Below, piece after piece: positions 25,641-34,887 of a stretch of 64,000 nt of DNA; position 1 is the first letter of the stretch, and each line of letters starts with the position of its first letter. The stretch lies in NCBI RefSeq assembly GCF_913062585.1, contig NZ_CAJXWX010000004.1, forward strand, positions 62,001 through 126,000, given 5' to 3'. Under the pieces are notes generated by a model. The model was not told where the DNA came from. It did not search any database and was given only the letters and a program-made list of their open reading frames with translations. The translations under genes were made by a program, and so were the position numbers. Source of the stretch: an uncultured Sphingomonas sp. (GTDB lineage Bacteria; Pseudomonadota; Alphaproteobacteria; Sphingomonadales; Sphingomonadaceae).

Positions 25641-26285
25641 TCAGCGGGTGAGTTGGGCCCGCAGATCGACCAGGGTCGCGCCGATATGGTCGGTCAGAAA
25701 TTCGACCACCCGCGCCTCGTCGCGCGCCAGCCATGCATCGAGTAGCGCCTGATGCTCCTTGTGCGCGCGATCCTCGCGCCCGGCCGGCTTCAGATGCTGA
25801 ACGACATAGCGCTCGGCCAGGACCTGCAGGCGCTCGATCAGCTGAAAGGTCAGGGCGGCGCCCAACGGCCGGACAAGCGCGAGGTGAAAAGCGCGGTTGC
25901 GGTGCGCCACCTCATGCAGCGCCTCGCGCGCCGCGACGTCGAGCGCGGTCAGCGCGTCGCGGGCGGCGGCATGGTCCTCCGCCGTCGCGACCCGCGCGGC
26001 GCGCGCGGCGGCGTCCGGCTCGATGGCCAGGCGCAACTCGTAAATCTCCTCGGCTTCGCTGGCGCCCAGCGAGCGGACGAAGAAGCCACGATTGGCCTGG
26101 CTGGTCAGCAGGCCTTCCTGTTCCAGCCGTGCCAAGGCCTCGCGCAGCGGAATCTTGCTGACGCCCAGTTCGTTGGCCAGTGCGTCCTGACGGATCGGCT
26201 GATCCTCGGGAAGATCGCCACTGATGATGCGTTCGCGAATGATCGTAAAGATCTGCTCGGACAGGGTGCGAACGACAAGGCTCAT
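25641..26285 (-). CDS. GntR family regulator (FCD), paralog of the one at 15110
   Basis: A 214-residue regulator starting at ATG 26285 (GAGAGA upstream). Its DNA-binding part (IRQDALANELGVSKIPLREA) is almost the same as that of the regulator at 15110, including the recognition helix, and the FCD domain keeps the same pattern (HRNRAFHLALVRP, HKEHQALLDA, LTDHIGATL). It is convergent with NDH-2, whose stop lies ten bases away. No partner catabolic gene is adjacent. No ATAC-N-GTAT site was found in its own upstream region, so it may act on the 9-14 kb sites or on targets outside the window. Confidence 0.92.
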   Translation of the reverse strand: MSLVVRTLSEQIFTIIRERIISGDLPEDQPIRQDALANELGVSKIPLREALARLEQEGLLTSQANRGFFVRSLGASEAEEIYELRLAIEPDAAARAARVATAEDHAAARDALTALDVAAREALHEVAHRNRAFHLALVRPLGAALTFQLIERLQVLAERYVVQHLKPAGREDRAHKEHQALLDAWLARDEARVVEFLTDHIGATLVDLRAQLTR

Positions 26286-26393
26286 GGTCTCTCTCGTGCC
26301 GACAGGCCGGGGAGGAGCCTGCAATTCAGGGAAATCGGTACAAACGGGACAGTAACATAGACCTGATCCGTGGCCGATGCCAAGTCCGCGAAA

Positions 26394-28448
26394 TCAGGCC
26401 GGCGGCAGCGCGTCCTCCAGCTCCGCCAGCCAGATCGCGGCGCGACCATCGGACGGCGCGCGCCAGTCGCCACGCGGCGACAGGGCCCCGCCGCCGGACA
26501 CTTTGGGCCCATTGGGCAGCGCCGAGCGCTTGAACTGGCTGGTCTGGAAAAACCGCGTCAGGAACCGGCCGAGCCAGTGGCGGATCGTCGGCAGGTCATA
26601 GGCGACCCGCGCATCATCTGGCAGGTCCTCTGGCCAAGCGCCTGCCTCGGCATCATGCCAGGCGTGCCAGGCCAGGAACGCGATCTTGGACGGCTTCAGG
26701 CCATAGCGGATCACGTAATGCGCGAAGAAATCGTTGAGCGCATAGGGGCCGATCATCGCCTCGGTCGACTGCATCGCGCCGTTGGCGTCGGCGGGAACCA
26801 GCTCGGGCGATATTTCCTGGGCCAGGATGGACGCCAGCACGCGATTGGTCGCGTCGTCATATTGGCCGGTCCGGATGCACCAGCGGATCAGGAACTGGAT
26901 CAGCGTCTTCGGCACGCCGGCGTTCACCGCATAATGGCTCATCTGGTCGCCGACGCCATATGTGCACCAGCCGAGCGCCAGCTCCGACAGGTCGCCGGTG
27001 CCCAGCACGATCCCGCCACGCTGATTGGCCAGGCGGAAGAGATAATCGGTGCGCAGGCCTGCCTGCACATTCTCGAAGGTCACGTCATGGACCGGCTGTC
27101 CTTGTGCGAAGGGGTGCCCCATATCGCCCAGCATCTGCTGCGCGGCGGGCCGGATGTCGATTTCCTCCGCGCTGACGCCCAGCGCGCGCATCAGCGCCCA
27201 GGCATTGGCCTTGGTACCCTCGCCGGTCGCGAAGCCCGGCATGGTGAAGGCCAGGATCCGGTCGCGCGACCAGCCCAGCCGGTCGGTCGCCTTGGCCGCG
27301 ACGATCAGCGCATGGGTGGAATCGAGCCCGCCCGACACGCCGATGACCAGCGTCTTCGCACCGCTGGCCTCCAGTCGCTTCGCCAGCGCCTCGACCTGGA
27401 TGTTATAGGCCTCGAAACAATCCTCGTCCCGTCGCGCGGGGTCGTCGGGCACGAAGGGAAAGCGCGCGACGGTGCGGCGCAGTCCGTGATCGGCGATCTC
27501 GGCGGCGTGGACGAAACCGATGCGGCGGAAACGCTGTTCGGGATGGCCGGAAACGGTGGCGGCATCGTTGAATGTCCCGAAGCGCATCCGCTCCTGCACG
27601 ATCCGCTCCGCGTCGATATCGGCGACGGTCATTGCGGGCTCGCGCAGGAAGCGCTCGGACTCGGCGATCGTCTCGCCTAGTTCATGGACCAGCCCCTGAC
27701 CGTCCCAGGACAGGTCGGTCGTGCTCTCACCGATCCCGGCGGCCGAATAGACATAGGCGCAGGCGGCGCGCGCCGATTGCGCGGCGGCAAGCAGCGCGCG
27801 GTCCCGCGCCTTGCCGATCACGATGTTGGAGGCGGACAGGTTGCAACAGATCGTCGCCCCCGCCAGCGCACCCAGGGTCGAGGGCGGGGTGGGAGCCCAG
27901 TAATCCTCGCAGATTTCGGCATGGAAAACGAAACCGGGCACATCCTTCGCCGCGAAGATCAGGTCGGTGCCGAAGGGGACGCATTGTCCGTCCAGTTCGA
28001 TCGTCAGCCCGGTCAGGCCCGCGCCGCTCGCGAACCAGCGCTTTTCGTAATATTCGCGGTAATTGGGCAGGAAGGTCTTCGGAACGACGCCCAGCACCCG
28101 TCCGCGCGCGATGGCGACCGCGCAATTATAGAGCCGTCCATTGCGGGGCAGCGCCGCGCCGACCAGCATGACGGGCGACAGGGCCGCGCTGGCATCCACT
28201 ATCTCCCCCAGCGCGGCGAGGGTGGCGGCCTGCATCGCGCCCTGAAGGTGGAGGTCGTCGATCGCATAGGATGTCAGCGACAGCTCGGGAAAGACGATCA
28301 GGTCGACCCCGTCCTCATCCGCCCGGCGCGCCAGGGCAAGCATCGCATCCGCATTGGCATGGGCATCGCCGACCGACGCGGCGGGCGTCGCGGCCGCAAC
28401 GCGGATCAGGCCATGGGTGTGAAGGGCGTAAAAGGGATGGTCCTGCAT
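26394..28448 (-). CDS. nadE: Glutamine-dependent NAD+ synthetase
   Basis: Last step of NAD synthesis: ATP-dependent amidation of deamido-NAD using glutamine. The 684-residue protein is of the two-domain type. The N-terminal nitrilase-like glutaminase shows the Glu-Lys-Cys set ([34 protein letters not shown]). The C-terminal synthetase has the ATP loop [13 protein letters not shown] near residue 390 and [15 protein letters not shown] 28448 is preferred over 28484 because it matches the usual short N-terminus before the HGLIRVAAA strand. Confidence 0.95.
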   Translation of the reverse strand: MQDHPFYALHTHGLIRVAAATPAASVGDAHANADAMLALARRADEDGVDLIVFPELSLTSYAIDDLHLQGAMQAATLAALGEIVDASAALSPVMLVGAALPRNGRLYNCAVAIARGRVLGVVPKTFLPNYREYYEKRWFASGAGLTGLTIELDGQCVPFGTDLIFAAKDVPGFVFHAEICEDYWAPTPPSTLGALAGATICCNLSASNIVIGKARDRALLAAAQSARAACAYVYSAAGIGESTTDLSWDGQGLVHELGETIAESERFLREPAMTVADIDAERIVQERMRFGTFNDAATVSGHPEQRFRRIGFVHAAEIADHGLRRTVARFPFVPDDPARRDEDCFEAYNIQVEALAKRLEASGAKTLVIGVSGGLDSTHALIVAAKATDRLGWSRDRILAFTMPGFATGEGTKANAWALMRALGVSAEEIDIRPAAQQMLGDMGHPFAQGQPVHDVTFENVQAGLRTDYLFRLANQRGGIVLGTGDLSELALGWCTYGVGDQMSHYAVNAGVPKTLIQFLIRWCIRTGQYDDATNRVLASILAQEISPELVPADANGAMQSTEAMIGPYALNDFFAHYVIRYGLKPSKIAFLAWHAWHDAEAGAWPEDLPDDARVAYDLPTIRHWLGRFLTRFFQTSQFKRSALPNGPKVSGGGALSPRGDWRAPSDGRAAIWLAELEDALPPA

Positions 28449-28512
28449 GACAGCGGGATAGCGGGGTGGGGAGAGGGACGCCACCCCGTGTGGGTTGCTG
28501 CGGGTTAGTGCA

Positions 28513-28842
28513 TCATTCGTCGGGTCGCGGTTCGCAGGCTATGCCGTCATCGTCGCCGTCCATCTTTTCGTCGTAACCCGGCTCGCCCCGGTAGATCGGG
28601 GCCGTTCCCATGGCGCGGGCGTCGTTGCAACCCGCCCAATGATCGCCCGCCTCGGGTTCGCGACGGCGCTTGATCCCGGTGGCAACCGCCATGCCTGGCA
28701 GCAAGGTGCTCGATGGGGCGATCGAGCCGGATGGGGAGGCTTCAGAGCTTGCTTTCTTGCTGGGCGCCGTCCCGATTCCCACGATTGCGCCAACCACGAT
28801 CGCGGCCGTGATCATTAAAAGAGTGGAAGTCCGCATGGTCAT
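28513..28842 (-). CDS. Excalibur calcium-binding domain protein
   Basis: A 109-residue exported or membrane-anchored protein. An N-terminal hydrophobic segment (TLLMITAAIVVGAIVGIGTA) is followed by a Ser/Pro linker and a C-terminal Excalibur domain: HWAGCNDARAMGTAPIYRG, then EPGYDEKMDGDDDGIACEP with the DxDxDG calcium loop and the two conserved Cys. The start may be ATG 28842 or ATG 28836. It is upstream of and co-directional with nadE, but a shared function is unlikely. Excalibur domains are often found on extracellular proteins and nucleases; here the domain stands alone. Confidence 0.85.
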   Translation of the reverse strand: MTMRTSTLLMITAAIVVGAIVGIGTAPSKKASSEASPSGSIAPSSTLLPGMAVATGIKRRREPEAGDHWAGCNDARAMGTAPIYRGEPGYDEKMDGDDDGIACEPRPDE

Positions 28843-28926
28843 CTCATGCGCCGCAGATGTAAAAAATGTGTTCGACACGTCGATCGCCAAGTGTACCGGA
28901 GCTTTGACTGAGCGATCGGAAGTGTG

Positions 28927-29271
28927 ATGACAAACACCCTCTACGGTATCCCCAATTGCGACACGGTGAAGAAGGCCCGTACTTGGCTCGACCAGCACGG
29001 CGTCGCCTATCATTTCCACAACTATAAGACCGACGGCGTCGACGAGGCGACCCTGCGCCGCTGGGTCGATCAGGTGGGTTGGGAAGCGCTGCTCAATCGC
29101 GCCGGAACCACGTTCCGCAAACTGGACGAAGCCGACCGGCAGGACATCGACGCCGACAAGGCGATCCGGCTGATGCAGGCCCAACCCTCGCTCATCAAGC
29201 GGCCTGTGCTCGACCGTGACGGCTTGCTGACCGTCGGGTTCAAGCCCGAGCGTTACGTCGAAATTTTCTGA
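28927..29271 (+). CDS. ArsC/Spx family thioredoxin-fold protein (YffB-like)
   Basis: A 114-residue protein with the family opening LYGIPNCDTVKKARTWLD (redox Cys followed by KKA) and the C-terminal IKRPVLDRDG-LLTVGF piece. Only one Cys is near the active site, as in YffB-type proteins, so it is likely a glutathione-dependent thiol reductase-like protein rather than a true arsenate reductase. ATG 28927 follows GGAAG by five bases. It is divergent from the Excalibur gene and precedes panB by 50 bases. Confidence 0.9.
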   Translation: MTNTLYGIPNCDTVKKARTWLDQHGVAYHFHNYKTDGVDEATLRRWVDQVGWEALLNRAGTTFRKLDEADRQDIDADKAIRLMQAQPSLIKRPVLDRDGLLTVGFKPERYVEIF

Positions 29272-29321
29272 TATAACCCATGGGGGTGGAGCGGCAGCAA
29301 CCGGCGGAGTAAGGCGCGGCG

Positions 29322-30191
29322 ATGTCCACGACCTACACGCTCGACACCGCGACGAGTCGCGCCAATCCGACGCCCGCTCCGATGAAGCGGCTGACCGTCC
29401 CCGCCATCCGCCGTGCCAAGGGCAGCGGCACCCCGCTCGTCATGCTGACCGCTTATACGGTGCGGTCGGCGCAGTTGCTCGATCCGCATTGCGACATGCT
29501 GCTGGTCGGGGACAGCTTGGGGCAGGTGATCTATGGCCTGCCCTCCACGGTGCCGGTCACGCTCCAGATGATGGCGGCGCACGGCGCGGCGGTGGTGCGG
29601 GGCAGCTATCACTCGGTGGTCGTCATCGACCTGCCCTTCGGCAGCTATGAGGCGAGCCCGGAAAAGGCGTTCGAGAATGCCGCCTGGCTGCTGAAGGAAA
29701 CCGGCGCAGCGGCGGTCAAGCTGGAGGGCGGCGTCGCGATGGCGGCGACCGTCCGCTTCCTGGTCGAGCGCGGCATTCCCGTCATGGGCCATGTCGGCCT
29801 GACGCCGCAGGCGGTGAACGTGCTGGGCGGCTACGGCGCGCGTGGCCGGACGCCCGAGGAAGCCGAAAAGATCATTGCCGACGCGGTCGCCGTGGCGGAC
29901 GCCGGTGCCTTCTCGGTGGTGATCGAGGGGGTGGTCGAGCCCATCGCCATCGAAATCACCAAGCGTATCGCCTGTCCCACGATCGGCATCGGCGCCTCGG
30001 TCGAGTGCGACGGGCAGGTGCTGGTAGGCGAAGACATGCTGGGCTTTTTCGAACGTACGGCCCGGTTCGTACGCCGATACGAGACGATGGGCGACCGGAT
30101 CGGCGAGGCGGCCCGCGCCTATGCCGAGGATGTCCGCGCCCGCCGCTTCCCGGGGCCGGAACAGATCTATGCCCCCCGCGACGCCGGATAA
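29322..30191 (+). CDS. panB: Ketopantoate hydroxymethyltransferase
   Basis: First committed step of pantothenate and CoA synthesis: methylenetetrahydrofolate-dependent hydroxymethylation of ketoisovalerate. The 289 residues include [14 protein letters not shown], the metal-binding [47 protein letters not shown] and [17 protein letters not shown], all as expected. An extension of about 20 residues precedes the core. The gene does not adjoin panC in this window. Confidence 0.96.
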   Translation: MSTTYTLDTATSRANPTPAPMKRLTVPAIRRAKGSGTPLVMLTAYTVRSAQLLDPHCDMLLVGDSLGQVIYGLPSTVPVTLQMMAAHGAAVVRGSYHSVVVIDLPFGSYEASPEKAFENAAWLLKETGAAAVKLEGGVAMAATVRFLVERGIPVMGHVGLTPQAVNVLGGYGARGRTPEEAEKIIADAVAVADAGAFSVVIEGVVEPIAIEITKRIACPTIGIGASVECDGQVLVGEDMLGFFERTARFVRRYETMGDRIGEAARAYAEDVRARRFPGPEQIYAPRDAG

Positions 30192-30274
30192 GCCAAGGCC
30201 GCTTCCCACCGGGGCCTGTCCTCGCTAAAGGTCGCGGCTTCTTGTTGCCTTGATCCAGAATAGCGGAGCCCGTC

Positions 30275-30976
30275 TTGGCCCTAACGCCCCAATCCAGCCA
30301 GGCCTTTATGAGCGAGGTCGACGACGAACTGCGTCGCGAAAGGCTGACGAAATTCTGGACCCGGTGGGGCCTGGTCATCGGCGGCCTGATCGTGGTCGCG
30401 CTGGCGGCCTTTGGCGGCTATCTCTATTGGCAGCACCGCCAGAATCAGGCGGCCGCGGCCGATGGCGAGCAGTTGCAGGCCGCCTATGATGCGGTCGGCG
30501 AGAACGACATGGCGACGGCCGGCGACAAGCTGAAGAGCGTCGCCGGTTCGGATATCGACGCGTATCGCGCGCTGGCGCAGTTCACCCAGGCCGATATCCT
30601 GCTGAAGAAGAACGATCTGAAGGGGGCCGCCGCGCGGTTCGCCGCGATCGCCAATGACGGCGGGCTGGCGCAGCCGTTTCGCGACCTGGCCCTGATCCGC
30701 CAGACCATGGCGGAATATGACACACTGAAGCCCGAGGCGGTGATCGCCCGGCTGGGTGGCATGGCCGTTCCCGGCAATGCCTATTTCGGCAGCGCGGGCG
30801 AGATGGTGGCGGTGGCCTATCTGCGGCTGAACAAGCGCGACCAGGCCGGCCGTCTGTTCGGTCAGATTGCCAGCGACAAGGATGTGCCCGATACCCTGCG
30901 GCAACGTGCGGTTCAGATGGCCGGTGTATTGGGGGTCGACGCGGTCGGCCAGAGTGAGGACACCAAGACCCAATGA
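30275..30976 (+). CDS. YfgM-like membrane-anchored TPR protein
   Basis: A 233-residue protein with a cytoplasmic EVDDELRRERLTKFWTRWG segment, one transmembrane helix (LVIGGLIVVALAAFGGYLYW, residues about 32-51) and a periplasmic tetratricopeptide-like region. This layout matches YfgM (UPF0070), the ancillary SecYEG subunit, whose gene is commonly next to bamB and der as here. TTG 30275 is taken as the start because CGGAG lies about eight bases upstream and alphaproteobacterial members share the MAL-P-----FMSEVDDELR start. It overlaps bamB by four bases (ATGA). Confidence 0.87.
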   Translation: MALTPQSSQAFMSEVDDELRRERLTKFWTRWGLVIGGLIVVALAAFGGYLYWQHRQNQAAAADGEQLQAAYDAVGENDMATAGDKLKSVAGSDIDAYRALAQFTQADILLKKNDLKGAAARFAAIANDGGLAQPFRDLALIRQTMAEYDTLKPEAVIARLGGMAVPGNAYFGSAGEMVAVAYLRLNKRDQAGRLFGQIASDKDVPDTLRQRAVQMAGVLGVDAVGQSEDTKTQ

Positions 30977-32295
30977 CGAAGAATTTCCGCACCTCCGCAG
31001 CGCTGGCCGCGCTGATGGCGCTGGGTGCCTGCGGGGTGTTCAAGTCCGCGCCGAAAAAGACCCCGACCGTGGGCAACCGCGTGCCGATCCTGGTGTCGGA
31101 AACCGGGGTCGAGGCCGATAAGACGATCGCCGACGTGCAGGTCACGCTGCCCGCACCGGAAACCAACACGGAATGGGCGCAGCCGGGCGGCAACGCCTCC
31201 AAGTCGATGGGCCAGCTGGCGCTCGGCGAGCAGCCAACGCGGCTGTGGGATGCGACGATCAACGGCGGCTCGGCCCGCGATCCGCTGGGCGCCCCCCCGG
31301 TCGTGGCCGAGGGCAAGCTGTTCGCCGTCGATGCGGGTGGCAATCTTGTCGCCATGAACGCCGATACCGGCGCGAAGCTGTGGTCGACGCCGATCACCGA
31401 GGGCGACGAGAACCGTCTCGCCCGTTTCGGCGGCGGGGCCAGCTATGACAGTGGCACGGTGTACGCGACCGATGGCCTTGGCGATGTGGTCGCGGCCAAT
31501 GTGGCCGATGGCAAAGTCCTGTGGCGCGCCAAGCCCGGTGGCCCCCTGCGCGGTTCGCCGACGATCGCCAATGGCAATGTCTATGTCCTGACCCAGGACA
31601 ATCAGCTTTACGCGATCAACCAGGCAGATGGTAAGATCGTTTGGGCCGGGCAGGGCACGCTGGAGACGCAGGGCGTGTTCGGCGTGGCGGCGCCCGCCGC
31701 GAGCCAGGGCACCGTCGTTGCCGGTTTCTCGAGCGGCGAGCTGAACGCCTATCGTTACGAGAATGGCCGCATGTTGTGGCAGGACGCGCTGTCGCGGACC
31801 AGCATCTCGACCTCGGTGTCGACGCTGTCGGACATCGACGCCGCGCCGGTGATCGACCAGGGCCGGGTCTATGCGCTGGGCCAGGGTGGCCGCATGGTCG
31901 CGCTGGAACTGTCGACCGGCCAGCGCCTGTGGGAGCAGAATTTCGCGGGTCTTTCGACGCCGTGGATCGCGGGCGAGTGGATCTTCATCGTCACGGACGA
32001 TGCCCGGCTGGTCGCGCTCGCCCGGTCCAGCGGCAAGGCGCGCTGGATCGCGCAGCTTCAGCGTTTCCACAAGGCCAAGAAGAAGACCGGCGCGATCACC
32101 TGGTTCGGGCCGGTGCTGGCAGGCAATCGCCTGATCCTGACCAATTCCGAAGGCCAGATCGTCTATGCCAATCCGGGCGACGGCACGGTCGAGGCGACGG
32201 TCGAGACCAAGACGCCCTTCGCCCTGCCGCCGATCGTGGCGAATGGAACGCTCTACGTCCTGGACCAGAAGGGGCGGATCGCCGCCTATAAGTGA
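30973..32295 (+). CDS. bamB: Outer membrane assembly lipoprotein BamB
   Basis: Part of the BAM complex that inserts beta-barrel proteins in the outer membrane. The signal ends in a lipobox (ALGAC, Cys at residue 17). The rest is an eight-bladed PQQ-like beta-propeller with repeated blade motifs such as LVAMNADTGAKLWSTP, VVAANVADGKVLWRAKPGG and MVALELSTGQRLWEQNF. The yfgM-bamB-der order supports the call. Length is 440 residues, slightly over the enterobacterial protein. Confidence 0.93.
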   Translation: MTKNFRTSAALAALMALGACGVFKSAPKKTPTVGNRVPILVSETGVEADKTIADVQVTLPAPETNTEWAQPGGNASKSMGQLALGEQPTRLWDATINGGSARDPLGAPPVVAEGKLFAVDAGGNLVAMNADTGAKLWSTPITEGDENRLARFGGGASYDSGTVYATDGLGDVVAANVADGKVLWRAKPGGPLRGSPTIANGNVYVLTQDNQLYAINQADGKIVWAGQGTLETQGVFGVAAPAASQGTVVAGFSSGELNAYRYENGRMLWQDALSRTSISTSVSTLSDIDAAPVIDQGRVYALGQGGRMVALELSTGQRLWEQNFAGLSTPWIAGEWIFIVTDDARLVALARSSGKARWIAQLQRFHKAKKKTGAITWFGPVLAGNRLILTNSEGQIVYANPGDGTVEATVETKTPFALPPIVANGTLYVLDQKGRIAAYK

Positions 32296-32303
32296 TGCTT
32301 TGG

Positions 32304-32335
32304 CCGCTCCGTGGGACATGGATGCCACGGAGCGG
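32304..32335 (+). terminator. Hairpin between bamB and der
   Basis: CCGCTCCGTGG (32304-32314) pairs perfectly with CCACGGAGCGG (32325-32335) over a ten-base loop. It lies nine bases after the bamB stop and lacks a long T-tract, so it could be a partial terminator or an mRNA-stabilising element, leaving der with reduced readthrough. Confidence 0.6.
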
Positions 32336-32390
32336 TACATTTGTGTCGCTACCCCGTGACGAAAGCCTCGCCTTTCGCTAACGGACGACG

Positions 32391-33761
32391 ATGGCAAAAC
32401 TCCCTATCGTCGCGATCGTCGGCCGTCCCAATGTCGGCAAGTCGACGCTGTTCAATCGTCTGGTCGGAAAGAAGCTGGCGCTGGTCGACGACCGGCCCGG
32501 CGTGACTCGCGACCGCCGCGAAGGCGACGCGCATCTGCTCGGCGTGGATTTCCGCGTCATCGACACGGCGGGTTACGAAGACGAAGACCCCGACACGCTG
32601 CCCGGCCGGATGCGCCGCCAGACCGAAGCGGCGATCGACGAAGCCGATGTCGCCCTGTTCCTGATCGATGCCCGCGCGGGGATCATGCCGCTGGACGAAG
32701 AGATCGCCCGCTGGCTGCGCAGTTCCGACACGCCGATCGTGCTCGCCGCGAACAAGGCGGAGGGGCGCGCCGCCGAACAGGGCGTGCTGGAAGCGCTGGC
32801 GCTCGGCTTCGGCGATCCCGTTCAGCTCTCGGCCGAACATGGCGAAGGCGTGGGCGACCTTTTCGAGGCGCTGCTGCCCTATATCGACGTGGAGATCGAG
32901 GAAGAGGAAGAGGTCGACCTCGAAAATCCCCTTGCGCCGCTCAAGCTGGCGATCGTCGGCCGCCCCAATGCGGGCAAGTCGACGTTGATCAACCGCTTCC
33001 TGGGCCAGGATCGCCTGATCACCGGCCCGGAGGCCGGGATCACGCGGGATTCGATCGCCATCGATTGGGAATGGCGTGATCGCGACGGCGAAGTCCGGCA
33101 GGTTCGCCTGATCGACACGGCGGGCATGCGCAAAAAGGCCAAGGTGCAGGACAAGCTGGAAAAGCTGTCCGTCGCCGACGCCCTTCGCGCGGTCGATTTT
33201 GCGGAGGTCGTGGTGCTGCTGCTCGACGCGACGCTGGGCCTCGAGTCGCAGGATCTACGCATCGCCGACCGCGTCCTGGAAGAGGGGCGCGCGCTGCTGA
33301 TCGCGCTGAACAAGTGGGACGTCGCGGAAAACCCGTCCTCGCTGTTCAACGGCGTGAAGAAGGCGCTGGAGGATGGGCTCAGCCAGGTGAAGGGCGTGCC
33401 GCTGCTGGCGGTGTCGGCCGCGACCGGCAAGGGGCTCGATACGCTGATCGAGGCGGCCTTCGAGACGCGGGCCGCCTGGTCGAAGCGTGTGCCGACCGGC
33501 GAACTCAACCGTTGGTTCGAGCGCGCCGTCGACGCCAACCCGCCGCCTGCGCCCGGCGGCAAGCGGATCAAGCTGCGCTACGTCACTCAGGTGAAATCGC
33601 GTCCGCCGAGCTTCGTGATCTTCGGTACGCGCGTGGACCAGCTGCCGGCCAGCTATGAGCGGTATCTGGTCAACTCGATGCGGCGCGAACTGGGGTTCGG
33701 TGCGGTGCCGGTGCGCCTGACGCTGCGGGCGCCGAAGAACCCGTTCGGCAACAAGGACTAA
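32391..33761 (+). CDS. der: Ribosome assembly GTPase Der (EngA)
   Basis: Double-GTPase needed for 50S ribosome maturation. Two G domains are visible: G1 GRPNVGKST at residue 10 with DTAGYEDED and NKAEG, and G1 GRPNAGKST near 190 with DTAGMRKKAK and NKWD. A KH-like C-terminal domain (LRYVTQVKSRPPSFVIFGTRVD) follows. The acidic linker EIEEEEEVDLENP separates the G domains. Length (456) is normal. Confidence 0.97.
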   Translation: MAKLPIVAIVGRPNVGKSTLFNRLVGKKLALVDDRPGVTRDRREGDAHLLGVDFRVIDTAGYEDEDPDTLPGRMRRQTEAAIDEADVALFLIDARAGIMPLDEEIARWLRSSDTPIVLAANKAEGRAAEQGVLEALALGFGDPVQLSAEHGEGVGDLFEALLPYIDVEIEEEEEVDLENPLAPLKLAIVGRPNAGKSTLINRFLGQDRLITGPEAGITRDSIAIDWEWRDRDGEVRQVRLIDTAGMRKKAKVQDKLEKLSVADALRAVDFAEVVVLLLDATLGLESQDLRIADRVLEEGRALLIALNKWDVAENPSSLFNGVKKALEDGLSQVKGVPLLAVSAATGKGLDTLIEAAFETRAAWSKRVPTGELNRWFERAVDANPPPAPGGKRIKLRYVTQVKSRPPSFVIFGTRVDQLPASYERYLVNSMRRELGFGAVPVRLTLRAPKNPFGNKD

Positions 33762-33762
33762 G

Positions 33763-33796
33763 GGAGCGTGGCGGGCGTTATCGTCCGCCTCGCTCC
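33763..33796 (+). terminator. Hairpin after der
   Basis: GGAGCGTGGCGG (33763-33774) pairs with CCGCCTCGCTCC (33785-33796) with one T-T mismatch. It follows the der stop directly. Confidence 0.65.
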
Positions 33797-33805
33797 TCCC
33801 ACTTT

Positions 33806-34022
33806 CGTTCAGCCTTAGCGAAGTCGCAGGCCAAGGGAATTCAATAGTCCCAAGCCCTCACCCCGGCGAAGGCCGGGTTCCAGGAACGGTCAAGTTCGTA
33901 GCGCGCCACGACATTGCGGGGGAGGCTATCGCTTCGCAACTGGTCGCCGGCCTTCGTCGGGGTCGTGGCGGATGTCGTCGCGGACGCGCTCCCTTGGTCT
34001 TCGACTTCGCTCAGGCTGAACG
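33806..34022. repeat. Inverted REP-like doublet between der and bfr
   Basis: A 21-base element at 33806-33826 (CGTTCAGCCT...GCGAAGTCG) recurs in inverted orientation at 34002-34022 with 20 of 21 bases matching. Between them lies CCCGGC-GAAG-GCCGGG (about 33861-33876) and no supported gene. A related inverted pair lies at 62390-62473. The about 300-base gap holds only this doublet and the hairpins of the two convergent genes. Confidence 0.65.
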
Positions 34023-34035
34023 GACGTTGGGGATA

Positions 34036-34060
34036 GGGGCGGACCCGTCAGGCCCGCCCC
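34036..34060 (-). terminator. Hairpin after bacterioferritin
   Basis: Read on the minus strand, GGGGCGGGCC pairs with GGTCCGCCCC (one G-U pair) around a short loop, a few bases after the bfr stop. No T-tract is seen. Confidence 0.5.
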
Positions 34061-34067
34061 ACAACCC

Positions 34068-34589
34068 TTACCCCTGAAGGTGCGGAGCCGCGCCCGACTT
34101 GGGCGTGTCGTTTTCCGCCATGGCGTTCAGCTGGACATAATTCTGGATGCCCATGCGCGCGATCATCTCGAACTGGCGTTCCAGCGTGTCGACATGCTCT
34201 TCCTCGCTGGCCAGGATGCGCTGGAACAGGTCGCGGCTGACATAGTCGCGGACTTCCTCGCAATAGGCGATGGCTTCCTTGAGCTGGGCGACCGCTTCGA
34301 TCTCGATTGCCAGGTCGCCCTTCAGCACCTCTTCGACCGTCTCGCCGATGCGCAGGCGGCCGAGTAGCTGGAAATTGGGCAGGCCGTCCAGATAGAGGAT
34401 GCGCTCGGCCAGCCAGTCGGCATGGCGCATCTCGTCGATCGATTCGTGATACTCGAACTGGGCGAGCTTGTAGACGCCCCAATGGTCGAGCAGGCGATAA
34501 TGCAGGAAATACTGATTGATCGCGGTCAGCTCGTTCTTGAGCGCCTCGTTCAGATATTCGATGACCTTAGGATCGCCCTTAACCGACAT
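34068..34589 (-). CDS. bfr: Bacterioferritin
   Basis: Iron storage 24-mer with a ferroxidase centre in each four-helix subunit. The 173 residues show ferroxidase ligands (KNELTAINQY Glu, EYHESIDEMRHADWL with Glu and His, EIEAVAQLKEAI, LASEEEHVDTLE) and the heme ligand Met in DEMRHADWL, which marks bacterioferritin rather than ferritin. The C-terminal tail AENDTPKSGAAPHLQG is longer than usual. No ferredoxin (bfd) gene is adjacent. Confidence 0.95.
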   Translation of the reverse strand: MSVKGDPKVIEYLNEALKNELTAINQYFLHYRLLDHWGVYKLAQFEYHESIDEMRHADWLAERILYLDGLPNFQLLGRLRIGETVEEVLKGDLAIEIEAVAQLKEAIAYCEEVRDYVSRDLFQRILASEEEHVDTLERQFEMIARMGIQNYVQLNAMAENDTPKSGAAPHLQG

Positions 34590-34675
34590 ATGCCCATCCT
34601 CGATGAAGTTTGGGCCACCCTAGGTAGGCGGAGGGCCGGACGGCAACCGGTTTTTACAGACGAACCGCGATTTGT

Positions 34676-34751
34676 TGGTGGGCCCGGCAGGACTCGAACC
34701 CGCAACCTAGCCGTTATGAGCGGCCAGCTCTAACCATTGAGCTACAGGCCC
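34676..34751 (-). tRNA. tRNA with CAT anticodon, probably tRNA-Ile2
   Basis: A 76-base cloverleaf. The acceptor GGGCCTG pairs with CGGGCCC, followed by A and an encoded CCA (34676-34678). D-stem GCTC/GAGC, anticodon stem GGCCG/CGGCT with loop CTCATAA, and T-arm GTTCGAGTC are present. Anticodon CAT could be elongator Met or Ile2 (lysidine-modified). The short D-loop AATGGTTA resembles E. coli Ile2 more than Met, and the acceptor lacks the initiator mismatch. Confidence 0.9.
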
Positions 34752-34807
34752 CACCGACATCGTCCGTAGCGTGACGCCGGACGGCTTCGCAAGCGCGAAA
34801 AAGCAAA

Positions 34808-34844
34808 GAAAAAGGGCGCCTCCGCGAAGGAGGGCGCCCTTTTC
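34808..34844 (-). terminator. Rho-independent terminator after the small lipoprotein gene
   Basis: On the minus strand AAAAGGGCGCCCTCC pairs with GGAGGCGCCCTTTT (one bulged base) around TTCGC, and the right arm runs into TTTTTCTTTG. It serves the lipoprotein gene at 34888-35154 and lies about 45 bases downstream of its stop. Confidence 0.8.
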
Positions 34845-34887
34845 CGACAAACAGTCGGCGCTTCGGACCCGAGGGTCCGAGGCGGCA

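Noticed and set aside
28927..29271. Arsenate reductase
   Set aside because: The protein is of the YffB/Spx branch, and no arsenic resistance genes are near.
33797..34035. CRISPR-like array in the der/bfr gap
   Set aside because: There are only two copies, in inverted orientation, without regular spacers.
34676..34751. The tRNA gene as an island attachment site
   Set aside because: No integrase and no repeat of the tRNA 3' end was noticed nearby, and the neighbours are housekeeping genes.
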